Assembly (NCBI GenBank): GCA_934162265.1
Contig: CAKPHZ010000041.1
Location: 1-5,278 of the forward strand
DNA length: 5,278 nucleotides
Direction: 5' to 3'
DNA from: an uncultured Bacilli bacterium
GTDB taxonomy: Bacteria > Bacillota_I > Bacilli_A > RF39 > UBA660
The notes under the pieces are model-generated. The model did not search any database and was not told where the DNA came from. It worked only from the letters and a program-made list of their open reading frames with translations. A program made the position numbers and the translations under genes. This document shows positions 1-5,278 of the stretch, piece after piece; the stretch's first letter is position 1, and every line of letters begins with the position of its first letter.

Positions 1-906
1 AATAGTGTATCTACGATTAATTATGTTAAAGATATTCTTTGTATTAGTGAATATGAAAATGTTAGTGATTTTATGGGAATTGCTAATAAGACTAGATATA
101 GTTATTATCCTGTTATTGATGAGAATGAGAAATGTAAAGGTATTTTAAGAATGTCTGATGTTAGTTATGATAATCGTAAGAATGTTATTTTAGTTGACCA
201 TAATTCTTATGAACAAAGTGCTATTGGATTAGAGGAAACAAATATTGTAGAGATTGTTGATCATCATAATATTGGTAGTATTGGTACGAATATGCCAATT
301 AATTTTAGAAATATGCCAGTTGGTAGTACTAATACAATCTTATATATTATGTATCATGAGAATAATGTTGATATTCCTAAAAAAATTGCTGGTCTTATGT
401 TATCGGGAATTTTATCGGATACTTTAATCTTGAATTCTCCTACTACAACAGATATTGATAGAAAGGCTGTTCAAGAACTTGCAGAAATTGCAGGAGTTGA
501 TTATCAAGTTTATGGCTTAGAGATGCTAAAGGCTGGTTCTTCATTAAAAGGAAAAACAAAAGAAGAAGTATTATATACAGATTATAAAAACTATCCTGTT
601 GGAAATTATCATATTGGTCTTGGTCAAATTTCTACGACAAATCCCGATGAAATTCTTGAAGAGAAAGAAGAATATGTTGATTTATTAAATCAAGTAGCAG
701 ATGGAGAAGATTATTACTTTGTTGCTTTATTTGTTACGGATATTATTAAGAAAGGCTCTTATGTTTTATATAGTAAGAGAGCAGAAAATATTTTAAGGAA
801 TGTTTATAAACGTGAAGATTTAACACAAGGAACTTTCTTAGAAGGTGTTGTTTCTAGAAAGAAACAAATTTTGCCTGGTATTATGTTAGAAATGGGAGAA
901 AAATAG
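1..906 (+). CDS. ppaC: Manganese-dependent inorganic pyrophosphatase, CBS-regulated family II (5'-truncated by window edge)
   Basis: Cytoplasmic enzyme that hydrolyses pyrophosphate to two phosphates and so drives biosynthetic reactions forward. The frame is open from base 1 without a stop, so the gene begins upstream; 301 residues are visible. Residues 1 to about 55 look like the end of a CBS domain (TRYSYYPVIDENEKCKGIL region). The DHH-family catalytic core follows: VDHN at 65-68, VDHH at 86-89, SDT at 139-141, and the C-terminal substrate-binding SRKKQ at 285-289, all in the order expected for family II pyrophosphatases. A CBS segment placed directly before the VDHN motif is the known CBS-PPase arrangement, in which adenine nucleotides control activity. 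The N-terminal metal-binding motif, the first CBS domain and any DRTGG domain would lie outside the window. It converges on the - strand operon with 26 bases between stop codons. All visible catalytic motifs are intact. Confidence 0.95.
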   Translation, partial: NSVSTINYVKDILCISEYENVSDFMGIANKTRYSYYPVIDENEKCKGILRMSDVSYDNRKNVILVDHNSYEQSAIGLEETNIVEIVDHHNIGSIGTNMPINFRNMPVGSTNTILYIMYHENNVDIPKKIAGLMLSGILSDTLILNSPTTTDIDRKAVQELAEIAGVDYQVYGLEMLKAGSSLKGKTKEEVLYTDYKNYPVGNYHIGLGQISTTNPDEILEEKEEYVDLLNQVADGEDYYFVALFVTDIIKKGSYVLYSKRAENILRNVYKREDLTQGTFLEGVVSRKKQILPGIMLEMGEK

Positions 907-922
907 AATTATTAGAATATAA

Positions 923-963
923 AAAGAAGAAGTTACATTGTTTTTAAATGTTTCTTCTTCTTT
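923..963. terminator. Bidirectional Rho-independent terminator between convergent genes
   Basis: A perfect 10-bp stem (923-932 with 954-963) is followed inward by a TT/TT internal loop, a 5-bp stem (935-939 with 947-951) and a 7-base loop. Reading +, the stem is followed by a T-rich run (TTCCTTTTT within 962-970) that can end ppaC transcripts. Reading -, T-rich sequence (complement of 907-922) follows, which can end the surface-protein operon. One arm and the loop lie inside the last codons of the - strand gene. The stem is only moderately GC-containing, so strength is uncertain. Confidence 0.75.
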
Positions 964-2219
964 CCTTTTTGCAAGGAACAAATAATGACAATAATACTTA
1001 AGAAAGCAATTACTCCTATTGCAATCATGGTGTATTCTTTTAATTGTTTTAATTCTTGTTTGTAAACTTTTACTTCGGGATTGTAATATCTGCTTAAGGT
1101 TTCTTCTTCCGTATCATAGACATAATATCCTGTATTTCCTGTTTTGATGTTTGTTCCATAAATTAGGCCTATTTTATTTTTTTTACTGATTTTATAATAG
1201 TCAATGGTTTGATTTTGTATTTTAAGAGTATCTTTTAAGTATTTTTCTGGAGTTTTGGAGGGAAGAATTTGTAAGGTTATATTTCCTACTTTGATATAAT
1301 GATATTCTTCATATTTTTTGGTTTGTTCATTATAAGTATAGTATGCTAGTTTGTTCTCTTTATCTTTTAGGATAACTAGTAATACTTTGGTTTTATTATT
1401 TTTATAAGCTATAACATCTTGATCATCTATTTTTATTGTTACTTCTTCATAGTTTTCTAATTTATCGATTAGATTGTTATTTTTTTTCACTACTGTATAA
1501 GTATTTTTTCCTACTTTTACGGAGATAGGATGTTTATCTTCTACGGTAACAATAATTTTATATACTTTTTCATTTCCATTTTCAGCGGTTACTTTAATTT
1601 CAATGGTATTTTCTCCTTGAGATAATGTTTTTTCTCCAGTTCCCGATACGGATGCTTTACCACTTTCTGCTGATGCTTGAACATTTATTTTTTCGATTGA
1701 TTGGTCAAGAGATAATTTATACTCAGTTGTATCTTTGTTAAATGCTGGTTCTATACTTTGACCATCGATGGTTAATGATTTTAAGTTATTATTAGAGTCA
1801 TATTCTTTGGGGGTAACTTTAGCAGGCTCTACTACATTAATTGTGGTAGAAGCATTATTTAAGGCATATTCTGATTCTTTGCTTAATTCTCTAATGGAAA
1901 CATTTGATGTCGTACAAGTAATTGTTCCTGTCGTAGTTGGTTTTATATTAAATGAAAATGTTTTTGATTTAGCACTGGTATTTAAATCTTCAAAATGTAA
2001 GTCTGCTCCTCCTGATGCTCCTGCTCCACTACAGGAAGCACTGCCTCCTATTGTGTAAATCCCACCATCTGAGTTTACTCTTACTGTTATTTTAACAATA
2101 TTTCCCTTAGTAACGCTACTTTGACTGGAGCTAATTGAAACACTGGAAGCGTGTACTTGTTTTGTTCCTATAACTATTGCCAAAGTTGCTATTAATAATT
2201 TAAGTCCTTTTTTATTCAT
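933..2219 (-). CDS. Membrane-anchored surface protein with Ig/cohesin-like and cadherin-like beta-sandwich domains
   Basis: A 428-residue exported protein, probably displayed outside the cell. Residues 1 to about 24 form a Sec signal peptide (basic MNKKGLK start, hydrophobic core, VHA before the likely cleavage site). Residues about 26-130 form a beta-rich domain with the pattern SSVTKGNIVKITVRV and later KTFSFNIKPTTTGTITC, resembling bacterial Ig-like or cohesin folds; its two cysteines, 63 and 102, could form a disulfide. Residues about 145-227 match the cadherin-like beta-sandwich type (LTIDGQ start, VSGTGEKTL, ITVTAENG-like KVTAENGNEKVYKIIV). Residues 230-390 are not recognised; they contain two similar Tyr-rich stretches (about 270-306 and 344-379). 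A membrane helix at about 396-416 is followed by a Lys-rich cytoplasmic tail. There is no LPXTG sorting motif, so anchoring is by the helix. The start is supported by AGGAG five bases upstream. It lies eight bases after the dockerin-hydrolase gene and is surely co-transcribed. The cohesin reading is tentative; a plain adhesion or wall-binding role is equally possible. Confidence 0.88.
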   Translation of the reverse strand: MNKKGLKLLIATLAIVIGTKQVHASSVSISSSQSSVTKGNIVKITVRVNSDGGIYTIGGSASCSGAGASGGADLHFEDLNTSAKSKTFSFNIKPTTTGTITCTTSNVSIRELSKESEYALNNASTTINVVEPAKVTPKEYDSNNNLKSLTIDGQSIEPAFNKDTTEYKLSLDQSIEKINVQASAESGKASVSGTGEKTLSQGENTIEIKVTAENGNEKVYKIIVTVEDKHPISVKVGKNTYTVVKKNNNLIDKLENYEEVTIKIDDQDVIAYKNNKTKVLLVILKDKENKLAYYTYNEQTKKYEEYHYIKVGNITLQILPSKTPEKYLKDTLKIQNQTIDYYKISKKNKIGLIYGTNIKTGNTGYYVYDTEEETLSRYYNPEVKVYKQELKQLKEYTMIAIGVIAFLSIIVIICSLQKGKKKKHLKTM

Positions 2220-2224
2220 TTTTT

Positions 2225-2229
2225 CTCCT
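2225..2229 (-). promoter_or_regulatory. Ribosome binding site overlapping the upstream stop codon
   Basis: AGGAG lies five bases before the ATG of the 428-residue protein. The TAG stop of the upstream 865-residue gene (2228-2230) overlaps it, reading TAGGAG. A ribosome finishing the first gene is therefore already on the initiation site of the second, which fits translational coupling and fixes the start. Confidence 0.85.
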
Positions 2230-4825
2230 AACTATTTAAATTTGTATAGCCATTTAATTGTCTTAAGATAGCTAAACAATCATCTTTATCTACTTTTCCA
2301 TCTTTATTAGCGTCGGCAGCTTTCCTATAAACTCCGTTATAAGTTGTATAACCATTTATTTGTCTTAAGATAGCTAGACAATCATCTTTATCTATTTTTC
2401 CATCACCATTAATATCTCCATAAATTAAAACTTGATATTCTTTTGTTTCTTTAGAATTATTAATCGTAATGATATCCCCTGTTTTAAATGTTCCTGATTT
2501 AGGGTTTCCATTTTTATCTTTGATACTGACACTAACTACTTGATTTACTTGTTTAATATTATTAACTAGGCTATCAACATTGGTATTTGGATTGATGCCA
2601 AAGATATAGTTGTCGTTATATTTTACGCCACTTTTATTTATCATATCTGGAATACTAATGATATTATTATTTTCTTGATTATTATTTCCATTATTATTGT
2701 TTTCATTATTTCCTGGAGTTTGATTATTATTTGTGGTTCTTTTTACTTTAATTTGATAAGTTCTTGTTCTTGTGTTTTCTGCTGTTACAATAACATTAAT
2801 GGTTTGGTCATCTGAAGTAATTTTTACTTCTCCTGTTCCATCAACAGTTGACTTATCGGATATTCTAGTTGCATTGATATTTATGGAATTAGTACCTGCT
2901 GGTAAGGTGATTTCATAATTATTTTTATCATAATTAAAGCCACTTATAGTTAGGTTATTTACTTTTAAATCTTTTAGATAGTTATTTGGATTTCCTAATC
3001 TTGGAGAAGTAACAGCGGTTTCACTCATATTATTATATACTGGAATAGTGAAAGTAATTTCTTTTGAGATATAGTTTCCTAAATTAAGATAAGAATTATA
3101 AGTAGTGTTAGTTTCTTGAATAGAGGCTGCTAAATTTTGCATATATTGATGGGTATAATTAATATTTGGTCTAGATACATCAAATTTTTCATAATACATG
3201 GTATCTTGATTATTTTTTACATAATTGCTATAAATAAAATTACTTCCTCCATAGATTCCGTTGTATGGGGTATTCCATCCATGATTTAGAGCATAAATCA
3301 TTCCATTTAAAATTTTATTTGTTCCATAAACATTAATATTAAAGAAATTGTAATAATTAGAATAGTTTGTCCCATTATAATTAAAATTTCCTCCTAATCT
3401 TGGGTCAGTTGTGGAAACACCAGAAATTTCTTGTCTGATTCTACTTGCAATATGAACAGAACTAATGCCAATTTCTTTTGTTGCTTTTACGATATCATCT
3501 TGGACATTTCCTTGGTATTTGCTATAGATAGATGGCCAAAAACTTTGATTAGATAAAATTTTGGAAACGGTACTAGCGTCATGATAACTGCTATAATTTA
3601 GGGTTTCAAAGGCAAAGATATATTTTTCATTTAAATAATTTCTTGGATCTAGATAGAAAGCTATAGCTTCACTCGATGCGTTGTACCAGCCTTTTTCTGT
3701 TGCATAATCTCTAAATGAATTGGATAAGATATCATAAGTATTTAAGTCCATGGAACGATAATTTTCATTGAATGCTGATCCTTGTAATAAACTTCTTCCA
3801 TTATAAGATTCGTTATTTACTACATCTTCAAAGTTTAAATTTATTTTTTCCGCATCAAAATTCCAATTTGGGTGTCTTGCGTGAATTTCTGCTAAATATG
3901 GTAAATAGCTGTCGGGAAATCCTTTGTTTTTTAGGGTTGTATAATACTTTTCAAGACTTTCCTTGGTGGAATAATGATTTTTTGCGGTAGAAGATAAATT
4001 GGTCGTATTGATAAAGTATCCACAAGCCCAACCAGTTTCGTTTTTTTCCGTGGTTACGTTGTAGTAATAGCCACATTTTCCACTACTTTCTTTAATGTTA
4101 TTGATTTTAACATTTTGTCCACAGGATAACTTTCCTGTTGTCGTTCCACTACCGGCTTCTGATTTTAGGGAAACATCTCCTGTATCTTCATAGCAAGCAG
4201 CAACTCCATCGTTGTATCTTTTGTCATAGTTTGACTTTTGATAAATATTATCTCCTGTTGTTGATTTTCCGACATTAACGTTAGAAGAGGTATTGTTATT
4301 TGAACTTGTACTGCCAACATATTTGCCACAGGCATAGCCAGTTGTTCCTCCTGATTCTACTTTATACCAGTTAGAACATTTGGAATTATTGGCAACATTT
4401 TTTTCAATAATATTCATTTCTGTTCCACAGGATAATGATTTTAATTTTTTTGTTTTTTCGATATCTGACCAAATATTTAATGGAGAATTATCTTCGATAC
4501 AAAGTGTTTTTCCTTTTTCATAAGTACTGTTATCTATTTTTACATATTTGCCACAAGCATAACCTGTTTTTCCGCCTGATTCTACTTTATGCCAATTATC
4601 ACAGCTTACTGTTTTTCCTGCATTTTGCTCTAGGATATTTAGTTTACTTCCACAAGAAGCTTTTGTTGAAACCGTTCCTCCAGGAGTGTTTCTAATTGTT
4701 AATGGGGTATTATCATCTGGACAGTATACACTTCCTGTTAGGGCATATACATGAGGAGTAAAGCTACATACGATTCCAAGAGCAACACATTTTAAAATTA
4801 GATTTTTTCTTGAATTTTTTTGCAT
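2228..4825 (-). CDS. Secreted dockerin-bearing endo-beta-N-acetylglucosaminidase with three SH3-like repeats
   Basis: An 865-residue secreted peptidoglycan hydrolase, likely cutting the glycan strands of the wall in growth, separation or remodelling. Domains in order: signal peptide 1 to about 29 (cleavage after VYA); SH3-like repeats at about 32-96, 105-171 and 207-272, each with four cysteines and ending like TGYACGKYV; a Ser/Asn linker at 172-198 between repeats 2 and 3; a glucosaminidase domain at about 286-580; a cadherin-like beta-sandwich at about 614-696; an Asn-rich linker at 699-721; a small beta module at about 722-800; and a type I dockerin at 801-863. Glucosaminidase hallmarks are FPDSYLPYLAEIHARHPNW, HIASRIRQEIS (Glu467 is the likely catalytic acid) and YYNFFNINVYG, as in GH73-type autolysins. 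The dockerin has two calcium loops, DINGDGKIDKDD and DANKDGKVDKDD, with all ligand positions filled. It has no membrane anchor, so retention would depend on the SH3 repeats and the dockerin. It is first in a two-gene operon. The exact glycosidase specificity is inferred from family resemblance. Confidence 0.93.
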   Translation of the reverse strand: MQKNSRKNLILKCVALGIVCSFTPHVYALTGSVYCPDDNTPLTIRNTPGGTVSTKASCGSKLNILEQNAGKTVSCDNWHKVESGGKTGYACGKYVKIDNSTYEKGKTLCIEDNSPLNIWSDIEKTKKLKSLSCGTEMNIIEKNVANNSKCSNWYKVESGGTTGYACGKYVGSTSSNNNTSSNVNVGKSTTGDNIYQKSNYDKRYNDGVAACYEDTGDVSLKSEAGSGTTTGKLSCGQNVKINNIKESSGKCGYYYNVTTEKNETGWACGYFINTTNLSSTAKNHYSTKESLEKYYTTLKNKGFPDSYLPYLAEIHARHPNWNFDAEKINLNFEDVVNNESYNGRSLLQGSAFNENYRSMDLNTYDILSNSFRDYATEKGWYNASSEAIAFYLDPRNYLNEKYIFAFETLNYSSYHDASTVSKILSNQSFWPSIYSKYQGNVQDDIVKATKEIGISSVHIASRIRQEISGVSTTDPRLGGNFNYNGTNYSNYYNFFNINVYGTNKILNGMIYALNHGWNTPYNGIYGGSNFIYSNYVKNNQDTMYYEKFDVSRPNINYTHQYMQNLAASIQETNTTYNSYLNLGNYISKEITFTIPVYNNMSETAVTSPRLGNPNNYLKDLKVNNLTISGFNYDKNNYEITLPAGTNSININATRISDKSTVDGTGEVKITSDDQTINVIVTAENTRTRTYQIKVKRTTNNNQTPGNNENNNNGNNNQENNNIISIPDMINKSGVKYNDNYIFGINPNTNVDSLVNNIKQVNQVVSVSIKDKNGNPKSGTFKTGDIITINNSKETKEYQVLIYGDINGDGKIDKDDCLAILRQINGYTTYNGVYRKAADANKDGKVDKDDCLAILRQLNGYTNLNS
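2244..2404 (-). repeat. Duplicated dockerin calcium-loop/helix segments
   Basis: Two 59-base copies, 2244-2302 and 2346-2404, differ at only four positions (55/59 identical). They encode the second half of each calcium loop plus the following helix (DGK-V/I-DKDDCLAILRQ-L/I-NGYT). Two of the differences are silent and two are Val/Ile or Leu/Ile exchanges. The whole dockerin spans about 2237-2425. A near-symmetric pair of halves is the hallmark of type I dockerins. Confidence 0.9.
2663..2731 (-). repeat. Asn-rich low-complexity linker
   Basis: AAT/AAC-rich triplets encode residues 699-721 of the hydrolase, mostly Asn with Gln, Glu, Gly and one Pro. This is a flexible spacer between the cadherin-like domain and the module that precedes the dockerin. 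The triplet-like composition could allow length variation between strains. Confidence 0.8.
4010..4732 (-). repeat. Three tandem four-cysteine SH3-like repeats
   Basis: These encode residues 32-96, 105-171 and 207-272 of the hydrolase. Cysteines fall at 35/58/75/91, 109/133/150/166 and 211/235/251/268, the same spacing in each copy. Copies 1 and 2 are close at DNA level: 4542-4597 and 4317-4372 match at 49 of 56 bases. Copy 3 is more diverged and ends TGWACGYF. SH3-like repeats of secreted hydrolases normally bind the cell wall; that role is inferred here. Confidence 0.8.
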
Positions 4826-4833
4826 ATTTTATA

Positions 4834-4840
4834 CTCCTTT
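4834..4840 (-). promoter_or_regulatory. Ribosome binding site of the dockerin-hydrolase gene
   Basis: AAAGGAG lies eight bases before the ATG at 4823-4825, a strong Shine-Dalgarno match that fixes this start. The signal peptide begins immediately. Confidence 0.9.
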
Positions 4841-4854
4841 CCATTCTTACCCCC

Positions 4855-4863
4855 ATTATAGCA
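4855..4863 (-). promoter_or_regulatory. Extended -10 promoter of the two-gene operon
   Basis: On the - strand the sequence reads TGCTATAAT: a perfect TATAAT with the TGn extension. No good TTGACA-like -35 is seen 16-18 bases upstream, which is tolerated by extended -10 promoters. Transcription would start near 4848, giving a leader of about 20 bases that contains the ribosome binding site. Confidence 0.7.
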
Positions 4864-4881
4864 AATATCGACAATTTTTGC
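4861..4881. promoter_or_regulatory. Operator-like imperfect palindrome upstream of the -10 box
   Basis: A 21-base imperfect palindrome with outer arms GCAAA and TTTGC; eight of ten symmetric positions pair around a central base. It abuts the TATAAT and covers part of the -35 region, where a repressor or activator dimer could act. The motif does not match a regulator I can name, and AT-rich DNA gives such symmetry by chance fairly often. Confidence 0.35.
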
Positions 4882-4929
4882 TACTAAAAGATTGTTATTT
4901 ACAAAAAATACTGATAAAAATTTAACAAA

Positions 4930-4968
4930 AAAAGATAGATTAATCTAGGAATGATTTTTCTATCTTTT
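4930..4968 (-). terminator. Rho-independent terminator downstream of the hemolysin III gene
   Basis: A 10-bp stem (4930-4939 with 4959-4968), a TT/TT internal loop, a 4-bp stem (4942-4945 with 4953-4956) and a 7-base loop. On the - strand the stem runs into TTTGTTAAATTTTT, a good uridine-rich tail. It separates the trhA-like gene from the operon promoter. It lies about 118 bases after the trhA stop codon. Confidence 0.7.
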
Positions 4969-5037
4969 ATAGAATATATGTTTATTTAAATTTAGTATTT
5001 TAAACTTTCTTATCATAAAATAGATATTATTAAAATT

Positions 5038-5073
5038 AAAAATATGAAAAGACGGGTCTCTATCAGTATTTTT
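5038..5073 (-). terminator. Possible first terminator hairpin just after the hemolysin III stop codon
   Basis: AAAAATA (5038-5044) pairs with 5067-5073, and TGA (5045-5047) with TCA (5063-5065) across a one-base bulge. A small inner AGA/TCT stem closes a CGGG loop. On the - strand the 3' arm ends in TTTTT. It starts 14 bases after the trhA stop, a usual terminator distance, but the outer stem is entirely A-T pairs and the inner pairing is broken. Confidence 0.4.
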
Positions 5074-5086
5074 CACATCTAAAAAA

Positions 5087-5278
5087 TTAAATCACATATA
5101 AATAAATCATAAAGAAATGGAAGATACTACCTGCTAGGACAAAGAAATGAAAGATAGAATGCATATATTTTTTCTTAGCGCCTAGTCCATAAAGGATGGC
5201 ACCAATGGTGTACATAATGCCTCCTAAAATTAAATAGATAAGACCTACTGTAGGGCAAATGGTTTTTAGAAGGGGATA
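5087..5278 (-). CDS. trhA: Hemolysin III / PAQR family membrane protein, C-terminal part (5' end outside window)
   Basis: Only the last 63 codons are visible, running off the window edge. The translated end contains a hydrophobic helix (about 11-31, VGLIYLILGGIMYTIGAILY), a short basic loop (AKKKYMH) and a last helix ending at the stop (FHFFVLAGSIFHFFMIYLYV). The HSIFH motif at visible residues 40-44 is the HxxxH pair that supplies zinc ligands in the final helix of PAQR proteins, and the VLAGSxFHF pattern is typical of bacterial hemolysin III proteins. Members are seven-helix inner-membrane proteins linked to membrane-lipid homeostasis; haemolytic activity is shown for few of them. It is on the same strand as the operon but separated by terminator hairpins and a promoter, so it is probably a separate transcription unit. 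Confidence 0.9.
   Translation of the reverse strand, partial: YPLLKTICPTVGLIYLILGGIMYTIGAILYGLGAKKKYMHSIFHFFVLAGSIFHFFMIYLYVI

Larger units (their letters stand above)
4904..5073. repeat. 13-base perfect inverted repeat flanking the terminator region
   Basis: AAAAATACTGATA at 4904-4916 is the exact reverse complement of 5061-5073. The arms enclose 144 bases that hold the terminator hairpin at 4930-4968. Similarity does not extend beyond the 13 bases on either side. No coding sequence lies between the arms. Confidence 0.6.

Noticed and set aside
73..906. Start of the pyrophosphatase at the ATG at position 73
   Set aside because: The frame stays open back to base 1 and the upstream residues continue the CBS domain, so this ATG is an internal Met of a longer gene.
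1251..1265. LPSKT (residues 319-323 of the surface protein) as a sortase motif
   Set aside because: It lacks the final Gly and lies more than 70 residues before the membrane helix, whereas sorting motifs sit directly before it.
1768..2058. Open frame of 96 codons on the + strand
   Set aside because: It lies wholly opposite the 428-residue surface protein, has no recognisable domain, and is a complement artefact of a Ser/Thr-rich region.
3772..3990. Open frame of 72 codons on the + strand
   Set aside because: It is opposite the glucosaminidase domain, has no family resemblance, and its Phe/Leu-rich composition is that of antisense AT-rich DNA.
4435..4695. Open frame of 86 codons on the + strand with a hydrophobic product
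   Set aside because: It is opposite the SH3-like repeats; the apparent membrane-protein look (Phe, Leu, Tyr) comes from reading Lys/Asn-rich codons in antisense.
4010..4732. Repeated segments as a CRISPR array or mobile repeat
   Set aside because: The repeats are in frame, encode SH3-like domains with conserved cysteines, and have no uniform short repeat-spacer structure.
4764..4796. Lipoprotein signal around Cys20 of the hydrolase
   Set aside because: The residues before Cys (GIV) do not fit a lipobox, which needs a small residue at -1, and a standard cleavage site (VYA) follows at residue 29.
5046..5060. GC-richer patch GACGGGTCTC as a riboswitch or small RNA core
   Set aside because: It is only ten bases, matches no riboswitch core I know, and is explained as the loop part of a possible terminator hairpin.

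Overview
The window is strongly AT-rich (roughly 30% GC by eye), with standard Shine-Dalgarno sites and short intergenic gaps. Its proteins are typical of low-GC Gram-positive bacteria: a CBS-regulated family II pyrophosphatase, a hemolysin III-type membrane protein, and secreted cell-wall proteins with SH3-like, glucosaminidase, cadherin-like and dockerin domains. This suggests an anaerobic Firmicutes/Bacillota member, perhaps a gut lineage. The species cannot be named from the sequence.

Layout: (1) 1-906, + strand, the 3' part of a manganese-dependent inorganic pyrophosphatase gene (ppaC) whose start lies outside the window. (2) 923-963, a hairpin between convergent genes that can serve as a terminator for both. 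(3) 933-4825, - strand, a two-gene operon transcribed from a likely extended -10 promoter at 4855-4863. The first gene encodes an 865-residue secreted peptidoglycan hydrolase: three four-cysteine SH3-like repeats, a glucosaminidase domain, a cadherin-like beta-sandwich, an Asn-rich linker, a small module and a C-terminal type I dockerin. The second encodes a 428-residue surface protein anchored by one C-terminal membrane helix, with an N-terminal Ig/cohesin-like domain, a cadherin-like domain and an unrecognised region. The stop codon of the first gene lies inside the ribosome binding site of the second. (4) 4826-5086, an intergenic region with promoter, operator-like palindrome, terminator hairpin(s) and a 13-base inverted repeat. 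(5) 5087-5278, - strand, the C-terminal 63 codons of a hemolysin III/PAQR (TrhA-like) membrane protein.

The most interesting part is the two-gene operon. A dockerin on a cell-wall hydrolase, translated just before a membrane-anchored protein with a plausible cohesin-like domain, suggests a small dedicated surface assembly in which the second protein holds the autolysin at the membrane or wall. The dockerin is clear from the sequence. The cohesin identity of the partner and their binding are inference. The flanking ppaC and trhA genes are ordinary housekeeping genes with no evident link to the operon.
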